Source: JBGPIT01 sp041485125
Lineage (GTDB): Bacteria > Desulfobacterota > Binatia > UTPRO1
Direction: 5' to 3'
NCBI GenBank assembly: GCA_041485125.1
Contig: JBGPIT010000096.1
Location: forward strand, 1-13,698
DNA: 13,698 nucleotides
The position numbers and the translations under genes were made by a program. The notes beneath the pieces were generated by a model that did no database searches, was not told the origin of the DNA, and was given only the letters and a program-made list of their open reading frames with translations. This document shows, piece after piece, positions 6,468-13,698 of the stretch (position 1 is the first letter of the stretch; each line of letters begins with the position of its first letter).

Positions 6468-7526
6468 ATGAGCACCATCAGGCCCGTGACCGCGACCCGC
6501 GGCTCGGGCTTCATCGCATCGGCGCCGTACGACACGTTCTTCTTCATTCTCGCGCCCGTGCTCGCACTCGCGCTCGGCGTGCTGGCCGCCGACTTGCCCT
6601 GGGCGCTCGAATGGCATCGCGTGTTCGGCGTCGTCGACCGCCCGGCCGTTCTCTTCATCCTCGTCTGGTCGCACGCGCATGCTTTGGCGGTCTTCTTCCG
6701 GAGCCACGGCAACCGCGCGATCTTCGTCCAGCACCGGTTCGCGTTCGTCGGGGTACCCATCCTGCTCTTCGCGGCGCTCATGGCATCCGACTGGGTCATG
6801 GTATGCGCTCTCGTGCTGGCCCCGTTTTGGGCGGTCTACCACATCGGAATGCAGAACTTCGGGCTCTGCCGCATCTACGATGCACGCTGGGGTAACCCTC
6901 CCGAGATGGGCCGTCAGCTCGACTACTGGCTGCACCAGCTGATCAACATCGCACCCTTCCTCGCCGGCTGGAGTCTGCTGTCGACGCTCGACTCGTTCCG
7001 ACTGTTTCGCGACGTCGGGTGGCAGACGCCCGCGGAATGGCTCCAGGCGCACCAGTCGCTCGATGGCGTCCTCTCCGAGGTCTTCATCGTGGCAGGGCCG
7101 CTCTTCTTCGTTTTCTACCTTTACTCGTACTGGCGGCTGACCAAGCAGGGGTATCGACTCTGCCCGCAGAAGATCGCGCTTCTCGCCACGACCGCGGCGG
7201 TCTCGATCGCGGCCTGGGGCTTTCTCACCGCGTGGAAGGCCATCTTCGTCATGAACTTTTTCCACGGCCTACAGTATTTGGCGCTCGTCTGGTGCACCGA
7301 GAAGCCGAACATGCGACGCGTGGCCCGGCTCGAGCGCGTACGCGCCGCCACGCCGTTGCTCCTCCTCGCATTCGTCGCGACGACGTTTCTGGTCGCGGTC
7401 GCGTTGCAGCTCTACGGCAGGAACTACACCGTGCTTCGCTGGGCGGCGGCGCTCGGTCTCAGCGTGTCGCTGATGCACTACTGGTACGACGGGTTCGTGT
7501 GGTCGGTCCGGAAGCGCGAGGTCTAG
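6468..7526 (+). CDS. polytopic membrane protein with conserved-looking histidine motifs
   Basis: This is a 352-aa product from ATG 6468. A TTG at 6432 would add 12 residues but has no better ribosome site. It has about eight hydrophobic spans. Histidines fall in motif-like contexts: WSHAHALAVFFRSHGN (H69, H71, H80), YHIGMQNFGLCRIY (H125), NFFHGLQYLALVW (H266) and MHYWYDGFVWSVR (H337). This pattern (a [KQ]N[FY]G..R.Y box, an FH..QY..[LI]VW box and a final HYW.DG..W..R box) recalls a widespread family of bacterial membrane proteins of unknown function, some loosely annotated as oxygenase-like. Clustered intramembrane His could bind metal, but this is unproven. Its TAG overlaps the GTG of the HTTM gene by one base, so the two are almost surely co-translated and may work as a pair. 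Confidence 0.8.
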   Translation: MSTIRPVTATRGSGFIASAPYDTFFFILAPVLALALGVLAADLPWALEWHRVFGVVDRPAVLFILVWSHAHALAVFFRSHGNRAIFVQHRFAFVGVPILLFAALMASDWVMVCALVLAPFWAVYHIGMQNFGLCRIYDARWGNPPEMGRQLDYWLHQLINIAPFLAGWSLLSTLDSFRLFRDVGWQTPAEWLQAHQSLDGVLSEVFIVAGPLFFVFYLYSYWRLTKQGYRLCPQKIALLATTAAVSIAAWGFLTAWKAIFVMNFFHGLQYLALVWCTEKPNMRRVARLERVRAATPLLLLAFVATTFLVAVALQLYGRNYTVLRWAAALGLSVSLMHYWYDGFVWSVRKREV

Positions 7527-7528
7527 TG
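7518..7528 (+). promoter_or_regulatory. ribosome site and stop/start overlap coupling two membrane-protein genes
   Basis: GAGG (7518-7521) precedes a GTG start at 7526-7528 by 4 nt, and the stop TAG of the upstream gene (7524-7526) shares its G with that GTG. The arrangement favours the GTG start over the later ATG 7598, which has no ribosome site, and implies translational coupling. Confidence 0.6.
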
Positions 7529-9217
7529 TCGAACACCCCGACCGGGGACCATCCGCGCACCGCCACTCGCGTTGCCACGGAACGCCGCCCCTCCGGTATG
7601 CTGGACCGGTTGTTCGGGATCGACGGGCGATCCCTCGCCGCCTTCCGCATCGCCATCGGCACGCTCGTGATGGTGGATCTGGTCACGCGCGCGGCGGACA
7701 TCGAGCAGCACTACAGCGATGCCGGCGTGCTGCCGCGGGAGGCATTCCGCCGACTGTTCGCGGTCAGCAAGTGGTCGTGGTCGATCCATCTGTGGACGGG
7801 CAGTGTCGCGGGCGAAGCCGCGCTGTTCATCGTCGCGGCAATGGCGGCCGTCGCACTGATCGTCGGATATCGCACGCGTGTCGCAACCGCGATCACGTGG
7901 GCAATGATCGTGTCCGTCCAAGCGCGTAATCCGATGGTACTCTACGGCGCCGACCAGCTGATGCGTCTGCTGCTGTTTTGGTCGCTTTTTCTACCGCTCG
8001 GCGCCGAGTGGTCGATCGATCGATTGCGGGGGGCGGTGCGGGACGGCGTGTCACGGCGTCATCTCTCGATGGCGACGGCGGCGATCTTGTTGCAGCCGTG
8101 TCTCATGTACGTCTTCTCGGGCCTGCTCAAGCAGAACCCGTCGTGGCACTCCGGCACGGCGCTCTCCTACGCCTTGTCCTCGGACATGTTCGCAAAGCCG
8201 TTGGGGCACCTGCTCCTCGGCTATCCTCGTGTGCTCGAGCAGATGACCTATGCCGTCCCGTCGCTCGAGCTCCTCGTGCCCTTCGCGCTGTTCGTGCCTT
8301 GGGCGACGGTCGCGTTCCGCACGACGGCGCTCCTCGTCCTCACCGGCCTACACGTCGCGATCGGATCGCTCTTTGCGACGGGACTGTTTCAATACGCGGC
8401 CGTGACCGGACTCTTGTTGTTCGTGCCAGGCATCATGTGGGAGCGCCTTGCGCGCGTGAGCGCATTTCGCGATGCCGCCCGGCCGATCGCCGACTATTTG
8501 ACGCCGCTATCTCGCCGCCATGTGCAGCCGACGCGCCGCCGCGCACGGCCGATGCGTCGCTGGCCGGCACAATGGCTCCATGCGGGGCTTCAGACCGTGG
8601 TCGCGGGTCTCTTTCTCTACGCCGTCGCGTGGAACATCGCCGGGCTGAAGCTCGAGGCATACGCCATCGGGCAGCAGTTGACCTGGGCGCACGAGTGGTG
8701 GGCTGCCGGCCACTCGGGGCTGTCGCTGATGTTCCGAGACTACGTCGTCGAGCGGCGGATGGGCGACTTCGGATGGATAGGACGCATCGCGAATCTCCAT
8801 CAGCGCTGGGACATGTTCTACCGCACGGGCGCCGAGGAGCGCGGCTGGCCTCTGGTCATCGGAACGCTGGAGGACGGCCGGCAGATCAGTCTCCTCGAGG
8901 GCGGCCGGCCGTTCGACGGCGCGATCGATCGCAAACCCGATGCGATCCTCGCGCTCTATCCCAACGCACGCTGGGCGACGTACTTCACCTACCTACGGAC
9001 CCCTGGCGCCGACCCGGCGAGACGTCTCCTGCCGGCCGTGATCAACCGAACCTGGGAGCGGCAGCATCCCAACGAGAAGATCGTCGCGATGCGGATCGTC
9101 TTCGTCCAGGAGTCGGCGCCGCGGAACGGTGGCGCCCCTGAATGGCGGGAACTGGTCTGGTACGACGGACCGCCATTGGCCGCCGACGGCGGCGCCGACG
9201 CTCGGGAACGATCGTAG
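7526..9217 (+). CDS. HTTM-domain (vitamin K-dependent gamma-carboxylase-like) membrane protein
   Basis: This is a 563-aa product from the GTG overlapping the previous stop; ATG 7598 would give 539 aa. After a polar N-terminus come several membrane spans. They carry the HTTM hallmarks: R.AIGTLVMVDLV near the start, YSDAGVLPREAF, ARNPMVLYGADQLMRLLLFW and MYVFSGLLKQNPSWHSG. The last lines up by eye with the AGVKKLDADW segment of human GGCX, placing K202 on the essential base K218. The GGCX Asn-His before it appears here as N135-P136, so full carboxylase chemistry is doubtful. The soluble C-terminal part has the usual HTTM tail (NLHQRWDMFYRTG, NARWATYFTYLRT). The family's substrate in most bacteria is unknown. 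It lies in a unit with the His-rich membrane protein and the trypsin-like protease, 10 nt downstream. Confidence 0.82.
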   Translation: MSNTPTGDHPRTATRVATERRPSGMLDRLFGIDGRSLAAFRIAIGTLVMVDLVTRAADIEQHYSDAGVLPREAFRRLFAVSKWSWSIHLWTGSVAGEAALFIVAAMAAVALIVGYRTRVATAITWAMIVSVQARNPMVLYGADQLMRLLLFWSLFLPLGAEWSIDRLRGAVRDGVSRRHLSMATAAILLQPCLMYVFSGLLKQNPSWHSGTALSYALSSDMFAKPLGHLLLGYPRVLEQMTYAVPSLELLVPFALFVPWATVAFRTTALLVLTGLHVAIGSLFATGLFQYAAVTGLLLFVPGIMWERLARVSAFRDAARPIADYLTPLSRRHVQPTRRRARPMRRWPAQWLHAGLQTVVAGLFLYAVAWNIAGLKLEAYAIGQQLTWAHEWWAAGHSGLSLMFRDYVVERRMGDFGWIGRIANLHQRWDMFYRTGAEERGWPLVIGTLEDGRQISLLEGGRPFDGAIDRKPDAILALYPNARWATYFTYLRTPGADPARRLLPAVINRTWERQHPNEKIVAMRIVFVQESAPRNGGAPEWRELVWYDGPPLAADGGADARERS

Positions 9218-9227
9218 GCTCCCCACG

Positions 9228-11330
9228 ATGCCGAGCCGGATTCCGATGCACACGATGCGCGTCGCCGCCGCCGCAGTCGTCGTGACGGTGCTGCTCGGTG
9301 CGGCGAGAGTCGGAGCGGCCGGAACGCCTCGCATCGTGAACGGCCTCGACACGCATGAGTTCCCGACGACGGGGGCACTGCTCCACAGTGCAGGCGCTCC
9401 GATCAACGGCGACAACGCGGTCCTGCTTTGCAGCGGCATCCTGATCGGATGCAGGACGTTCCTGACCGCCGCGCATTGCGTGAAGAACGACGTCGCGCCC
9501 TCGCACTACTCGGTCTACTTCCAGAACGTCGGGATCGTCGCCGTGTCGTCGCTCGCCTCCCATCCGAGCTACACCTCGGGCCTCTCCGGGAACGATGTGG
9601 CGATCCTGAAGCTCGCGACCGACGTCACCGGTATCGAGCCGACCCTGATCAATTCCGCGCACGACTTGAATGCGATCGGCGTCGGCCTCGCCGGGATCAT
9701 CGTCGGGTTCGGCAAGACGGCGCCCAACGGTCTCGCGTTCGGTATCAAGCGATACGGCGCGGTGCAGACGGCGGATTGCATCCCGCTGCTCAACGGCGGC
9801 GAAGGGAATGACAAGCTGGTCTGCTGGGACTTCGCGAGCCCGGTCGGGCCTGCGGGAGAAGACTCCGACACCTGCAACGGCGACTCGGGCGGGCCGCTCT
9901 TCCTCGACTTCGGCGGCATGACGGCCGTCGCCGGGGTCACCGCCGACGGCACATCGCCGCTCTGCCTGCCGCTCGACCACAGTTGGGACGCGAGCGTCTA
10001 TTTCAACGCGGCGTGGATCGCGACCGAGATCGGGACGGACTCGACGACGACCTGCGGCGACATCGGTCCCGTCGGCACACCCGTCGCGACCGTGACCGCC
10101 AGCGACGGCAATCTCTCGGCGATGCACCCGAGCGACAGCTTCACCATCGATGTGAGCGCGCCGGCGAGCGTCCTCCGCGTCGCGCTGAACGGCGAGTACA
10201 ACGGAACGTTCGATCCCGACCTCTATGTAAAGGAGGGCCTCGGCGCGAGCGCTTCGAGCTACGATTGCAAGGCCGACGGCCTCAGCATGTTCGGCGGCTG
10301 CGAGCTCGCGCAACCGAACGTCGGTGTTTGGTCCGTGTTCGTCTCCCGCGCATCCGGCGCGGGTCAGTACCAAGTCACGTCGACGGTCTTCGCCGCTCCG
10401 CCCGCTCCGTCCACTTCGCCTACTCCGGCTCCGCCCGCATCGTGCGGCAACGGCGTCATCGAAGGCGGCGAGGAGTGTGACGACGGCGGCGCGAACGGCG
10501 CCGCATCATGCTGCACGACGACGTGCGCCTTCCAGTCGAGCGGCACCGCCTGCGCGGACGACGGCAACGTGTGTACGCTCGACGTCTGCACCGGCACGAG
10601 CGCCGTCTGCGAGCATCCCGCGGGCAATGCCGGCGCCACGTGTCGCGCCGCCGTCGACGCTTGCGATGCCGCCGAGAGCTGCGACGGCGTGAGTCCCTTT
10701 TGCCCGGCGGACCTGCATCGGCCCGATAGCGATGGTGACGGCGCGTGCGACTCCACGGACCCATGCACCAACGTCGCCCATGCGCGGGACTTCATCGCCG
10801 CGGCGCGCTGCAAGCTCACGGTGGCCAAGATCAACACCGACACGAAAACCGGGAACGACGGCCTCATACTCACGGCCGTCTTCGAGCTCGCTTCGAGCGA
10901 TTCCTTCACGGTCTTGAGCCCGGCCGCACACGGCGCGCGCCTGATCGTCCAAAATGGCGCTGGCGCGACGCGGCTCGACGTGACGCTTGCCGCCGGGCTG
11001 TATGCCGGCAACGGCACGCGTGGATGGAAGGAGAACCACAAGCATACCGCATGGACGTTCAAGGACACGACACGATCGCCCGCGGTCGGAATCACGAGCC
11101 TGAAGATCACGAATTTGGACAGGAAAGCCGCGCGCCAAGTGAGCGTCAGTCTCAAGGGGAAGAAGAGCACCTACCCCGTCATCGCGGGCGACGAGCCGCT
11201 CCACGTGGTCGTGGTACTAGGGAACCAGGCGGACGGCGCCGCAGGCTACTGTGGCGAGAGCGCCTTCAGGACCGGCGACTGCGCGTTCAACCGCAAAGGC
11301 GACGGGCTCGTCTGCACGGGGGGTCGGTAA
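9228..11330 (+). CDS. secreted trypsin-like serine protease with PPC-like, Cys-repeat and C-terminal domains
   Basis: This is a 700-aa product from ATG 9228; ATGs at 9246 and 9255 are possible and none has a strong ribosome site. The signal peptide ends near GAARVGAA. A very short propeptide leads to PR|IVNG (I36), the classical S1 activation site. The triad is complete: H83 in LTAAHC, D123 in GNDVAILKL and S220 in CNGDSGGP. D214, six residues before the Ser, predicts cleavage after Arg or Lys. Residues about 287-388 resemble a bacterial pre-peptidase C-terminal domain. A Pro/Ser linker is followed by CGNGVIEGGEECDDGG (from 406), a disintegrin-like module (CDAAESCDGVSPFCPAD) and a thrombospondin-3-like DSDGDGACD (500-508). 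The C-terminal domain with GWKENHKHTAWTFKD (599-613) resembles that of the Cys-rich protein at 3287. Likely secreted or surface-held. It probably belongs to the same transcript as the two membrane-protein genes. Confidence 0.9.
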   Translation: MPSRIPMHTMRVAAAAVVVTVLLGAARVGAAGTPRIVNGLDTHEFPTTGALLHSAGAPINGDNAVLLCSGILIGCRTFLTAAHCVKNDVAPSHYSVYFQNVGIVAVSSLASHPSYTSGLSGNDVAILKLATDVTGIEPTLINSAHDLNAIGVGLAGIIVGFGKTAPNGLAFGIKRYGAVQTADCIPLLNGGEGNDKLVCWDFASPVGPAGEDSDTCNGDSGGPLFLDFGGMTAVAGVTADGTSPLCLPLDHSWDASVYFNAAWIATEIGTDSTTTCGDIGPVGTPVATVTASDGNLSAMHPSDSFTIDVSAPASVLRVALNGEYNGTFDPDLYVKEGLGASASSYDCKADGLSMFGGCELAQPNVGVWSVFVSRASGAGQYQVTSTVFAAPPAPSTSPTPAPPASCGNGVIEGGEECDDGGANGAASCCTTTCAFQSSGTACADDGNVCTLDVCTGTSAVCEHPAGNAGATCRAAVDACDAAESCDGVSPFCPADLHRPDSDGDGACDSTDPCTNVAHARDFIAAARCKLTVAKINTDTKTGNDGLILTAVFELASSDSFTVLSPAAHGARLIVQNGAGATRLDVTLAAGLYAGNGTRGWKENHKHTAWTFKDTTRSPAVGITSLKITNLDRKAARQVSVSLKGKKSTYPVIAGDEPLHVVVVLGNQADGAAGYCGESAFRTGDCAFNRKGDGLVCTGGR

Positions 11331-11342
11331 ATCGGAGGCAGA

Positions 11343-11356
11343 TTCACCTGAGTGAA
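11343..11356. repeat. short inverted repeat between convergent genes
   Basis: TTCAC/GTGAA around CTGA lies 12 nt after the protease stop, in the 123-bp gap before the convergent glutamate dehydrogenase stop. It is only 5 bp and could be chance. No better terminator for either gene is visible in the gap. Confidence 0.15.
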
Positions 11357-11453
11357 AGCGATGCAGCCACACACTCGACCTTCAAACCATTCAAGGGTGG
11401 TCATGGCGTCTCTCGAGCGCCGCGTGCCGTTGTCGTGCGAAGCTGCGACCGGC

Positions 11454-12731
11454 TCAGGGGAAGACGCCGCGGCGGCGCTTCGCCTCCCAGACGCGTCCGA
11501 TCCCCCGCATCAGCGCCGCCGTGCGGAGATTCACCCGTTCGGTTTCCGCCACGGCCCAGACGTCGCGGAAGGCGCGCTGCATGACGTCGATCAGGCGGCG
11601 ATTCACTTCCTCCTCGCTCCAAAAGAACTTCTGCGCGTCCTGCACCCACTCGAAGTACGAGACGGTCACGCCGCCGGCGTTCGCGAGGATGTCGGGGACG
11701 ACGAGGACGTTGCGGGCGGCGAGGATCGCGTCGGCCTCGAGCGTGGTCGGTCCGTTCGCGCCCTCGGCGACCATCCGACACTGGAGACGGTGCGCGTTTC
11801 GCTCGGTGATCTGCGCCTCGATCGCGGCGGGGATCAGGATCTCGCAGGGGAGCGTCAGCAGCTCGTCGTTCGTGACCCGATCGGCGCCCGGGAATCCCTC
11901 GATGAAGCGGTGCTCGGCCACCCAGCGGTCGAGGACGACTATGTCGAGGCCGTCGGGACGGTAAACGCCGCCCTGTACATCTGACACCGCGACCACGCGC
12001 GCCCCCATCGCCGTCGCGACCCGCGCGACGGCCCGACCGACCTCCCCGTACCCCTGAATCACGATCCGAGCGCCGTCGAGCGGAAGCCCGATCTCCCGGC
12101 ACGCCTCGGCCACGCACGTCACGACGCCGCGGCCCGTCGCCTCCCGTCGCCCGAGACTGCCGCCCAGCTCGACCGGCTTCCCCGTCACGACGCCCGGCAC
12201 GGTGTACCCCTTCTGCTGCGAGTAGGTGTCCATGATCCAGGCCATCACCTGCTCGTTGGTGCCGAGGTCGGGCGCCGGTATGTCGCGCTCGGGGCCGATG
12301 ACGTCGATGATCTCGGACGTGTAGCGGCGCGTGATGCGCTGCAGCTCCGCTGCGGTGAGGGAGCGCGGATCGATGCGGACGCCGCCCTTGGCGCCGCCGA
12401 ACGGCAACCGGACGATCGCGCATTTCCACGTCATCCACATCGCGAGCGCCGTCACCTCGCCGAGGTCGACGCCGAGATCGTAGCGGATCCCACCCTTCGT
12501 CGGGCCCATGGTGAGGAGGTGCTGCACCCGGTAACCGAAGACGGTCTCGACGGTGCTGTAGTCGTCGCGCCGGAACGGGAACGAGACCACGTAGGCGCGT
12601 TGCGGCGTTCGCAGGCGCTGCCAGACGTTCTCGTCGAGGTGGATGCGCTCCGCCGTCTGGTCCAGCTGGGCGACCGCGAGGCGGTACATGGGCGAGTCCC
12701 ACTCTAGATGGCGGTTGCCGACGGAGAGCAT
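11454..12731 (-). CDS. gdhA: glutamate dehydrogenase (hexameric NAD(P)-dependent type)
   Basis: This is a 425-aa product starting at the ATG whose complement is 12729-12731, giving the usual family length. The frame stays open to 13073 upstream but without family-like sequence; an ATG at 12689 is the alternative start. It catalyses reversible oxidative deamination of glutamate to 2-oxoglutarate and ammonia, in the cytoplasm. Visible family signatures are GPTKGGIRY (K79), PFGGAKGG (K115, the region of the catalytic Lys), PAPDLGTNEQVMAW (D155, the catalytic Asp region), TGKPVELGGSLGR, the Rossmann dinucleotide loop GYGEVG (227-232), EGANGPTT and NAGGVTVSYFEW. Cofactor preference cannot be settled by eye. 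It is convergent with the protease gene and divergent from the acyl-CoA dehydrogenase gene, so it is probably transcribed alone. Confidence 0.93.
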   Translation of the reverse strand: MLSVGNRHLEWDSPMYRLAVAQLDQTAERIHLDENVWQRLRTPQRAYVVSFPFRRDDYSTVETVFGYRVQHLLTMGPTKGGIRYDLGVDLGEVTALAMWMTWKCAIVRLPFGGAKGGVRIDPRSLTAAELQRITRRYTSEIIDVIGPERDIPAPDLGTNEQVMAWIMDTYSQQKGYTVPGVVTGKPVELGGSLGRREATGRGVVTCVAEACREIGLPLDGARIVIQGYGEVGRAVARVATAMGARVVAVSDVQGGVYRPDGLDIVVLDRWVAEHRFIEGFPGADRVTNDELLTLPCEILIPAAIEAQITERNAHRLQCRMVAEGANGPTTLEADAILAARNVLVVPDILANAGGVTVSYFEWVQDAQKFFWSEEEVNRRLIDVMQRAFRDVWAVAETERVNLRTAALMRGIGRVWEAKRRRGVFP

Positions 12732-12789
12732 GGCCTGCGAGAGTCTGTAGCGCCCCGTACCATCATCGCCAATACCAGCTCGTCCCGGG

Positions 12790-12801
12790 GGCGGCGCCGC
12801 C
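12790..12801. repeat. 12-bp GC palindrome in the divergent intergenic region
   Basis: GGCGGCGCCGCC is a perfect palindrome midway between the divergent glutamate dehydrogenase and acyl-CoA dehydrogenase starts. In so GC-rich a region it may be chance, but the location would suit a shared operator. Confidence 0.2.
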
Positions 12802-12859
12802 GGCATCCTGTCCGCCTCACAGGCTCTGTTGCCGAGATGCCACGCCGTGGGGCAAAAGG

Positions 12860-12890
12860 GGGGGCGAATTCCAGCCCCCGCCAAGGAGGA
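12860..12890 (+). promoter_or_regulatory. leader hairpin and strong ribosome binding site of the acyl-CoA dehydrogenase gene
   Basis: AAGGAGGA (12883-12890) lies 7 nt before ATG 12898 and fixes that start. Just upstream, GGGGGC (12860-12865) can pair with GCCCCC (12874-12879) around GAATTCCA, ending 3 nt before the ribosome site. Confidence 0.5.
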
Positions 12891-12897
12891 CCCGTCC

Positions 12898-13698
12898 ATG
12901 AGTGAACCGAAGGTACAGATGACGAGCGAGCAGGAATCACGGCAGGTTGCCGAGCACGCCCGCGAGTCGGAGTGGGCGGGGCGAACGTTCCTGCGGGAGC
13001 TCTTCCTCGGGAACTTCCTCCTGCCGCTGATCCATCCCTTCCCGATGGAAAGTGGGGCGCGGCCGGAGTTCACGCGCTTCTACGACGAGATGAGCGTGTT
13101 TCTGCGCGACCAAGTCGACAGCGTCGCCATCGACGAGACCGGCGAGTACCCCGAGCACGTGATCGACGGCCTGCGGAAGCTCGGCGCTTTCGGGATCAAG
13201 ATCCCGAAAGAGTACGGCGGGCTCGGCTTCACGGTCTCGGAGTACTGCAAGGTCATGGAGCTGATCGGGAGCACCGACGGCAACATCAGCGCGCTGCTCT
13301 CGGCGCATCAATCGATCGGCGTGCCGCAGCCGCTCAAGCTCTTCGGGACGCCGGAGCAGAAGAAGAAGTACCTGCCGCGCTGCGCCGCCGGCGCGATCTC
13401 GGCGTTCGCGCTCACCGAGCCGCACGTGGGATCCGACCCCGCAAGCCTTTTGACGACCGCGGAGCGCGTGGGCGACATGTTCGTCCTGAACGGGGAGAAG
13501 CTCTGGTGCACCGACGGCACACTCGCCGAGCTGCTCGTGGTGATGGCGCGCGATCCCAAGACCAAGAAGATCAGCGCCTTCGTCGTCGAGACCGCGTGGC
13601 CGGGGGTGAAGGTCGAGTACCGCTGCGGCTTCATGGGCTTGAAGGCGCTCGCCAACGGCGTGATCAGCTTCCGGGACGTCCGCGTGCCCCGCGAGAAC
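12898..13698 (+). CDS. acyl-CoA dehydrogenase, VLCAD/ACAD9-like, 3' end outside window
   Basis: The frame from ATG 12898 is open for 267 codons to the last base of the window, so the protein is incomplete. It resembles mitochondrial very-long-chain acyl-CoA dehydrogenase and ACAD9. Shared features include an N-terminal FLRELFLGNFLLPLIHPFP element, LGAFGIKIPKEYGGLG, AHQSIG (136-141), LFGTPEQKKKYLP, the FAD-domain signature LTEPHVGSD (172-180), LNGEKLWCTDG (W203) and VRVPREN at the edge. It would oxidise acyl-CoA to trans-2-enoyl-CoA with FAD, feeding electrons to ETF, in beta-oxidation. The catalytic Glu and the C-terminal half are beyond the window. The position opposite glutamate dehydrogenase does not suggest a shared pathway beyond catabolism. 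Confidence 0.9.
   Translation, partial: MSEPKVQMTSEQESRQVAEHARESEWAGRTFLRELFLGNFLLPLIHPFPMESGARPEFTRFYDEMSVFLRDQVDSVAIDETGEYPEHVIDGLRKLGAFGIKIPKEYGGLGFTVSEYCKVMELIGSTDGNISALLSAHQSIGVPQPLKLFGTPEQKKKYLPRCAAGAISAFALTEPHVGSDPASLLTTAERVGDMFVLNGEKLWCTDGTLAELLVVMARDPKTKKISAFVVETAWPGVKVEYRCGFMGLKALANGVISFRDVRVPREN

Noticed and set aside
7978..9141. A 387-codon plus-strand frame inside the HTTM gene
   Set aside because: It is out of frame with clear membrane spans and HTTM motifs and is Arg-rich with low-complexity composition typical of a shadow frame.
11352..11984. A 210-codon plus-strand frame opposite glutamate dehydrogenase
   Set aside because: It is the exact antisense of conserved dehydrogenase motifs and has no ribosome site or recognisable domain.

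Overview
The window is about 65-70% GC by eye and densely coded. It looks like a chromosomal piece of a high-GC bacterium with a Gram-negative-type secretome. Several traits are typical of deltaproteobacterial-type lineages (Myxococcota, Desulfobacterota, Candidatus Binatota): secreted proteins with CGNG..E.GE.CDDG disulfide repeats, Thr/Pro-rich linkers, an HTTM-domain protein, and a winged-helix/AAA/TPR regulator. That taxonomic placement is inference; there is no rRNA or tRNA here to fix it.

Region 1 (1-3152) holds a low-coding leader with a possible gene remnant (111-326) and three palindromes (326-410). It is followed by a large one-component regulator (524-2791): OmpR/CadC-type winged helix, degenerate nucleotidyl-cyclase homology domain, then an AAA/NACHT-like ATPase. 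The regulator is broken: a TAG at 2789-2791 interrupts it, and its usual C-terminal helical-repeat domain survives only as scraps in three frames (2792-3152) with a large internal deletion.

Region 2 (3153-6420) begins 5 bp after the remnant. Four TCCGAA-like hexamers lie in exact 11-bp phase (3157-3195). Downstream are two exported proteins with good Shine-Dalgarno sites: a 611-aa Cys-rich, disintegrin-like repeat protein, and a 390-aa protein with an 11-residue-period helical repeat. A strong hairpin (6383-6420) closes the unit.

Region 3 (6468-11330) is a tight co-directional set. It contains a polytopic membrane protein with conserved-looking histidines, an HTTM (vitamin K-dependent gamma-carboxylase-like) membrane protein whose GTG start overlaps the preceding TAG, and, 10 nt further on, an exported trypsin-like protease. 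The protease carries a PPC-like domain, disintegrin-like Cys repeats and a C-terminal domain that appears related to the one on the Cys-rich protein of region 2.

Region 4 (11454-13698) is core metabolism. A glutamate dehydrogenase runs on the minus strand, convergent with the protease gene. A VLCAD/ACAD9-like acyl-CoA dehydrogenase is divergent from it and runs off the window end.

The most interesting reading is an envelope or surface module of Cys-rich secreted proteins, a self-activating trypsin-like protease and a GGCX-like membrane enzyme, beside a decayed regulator whose type of DNA-binding domain fits the phased repeats upstream of the secreted operon. Each link is an inference to be tested.
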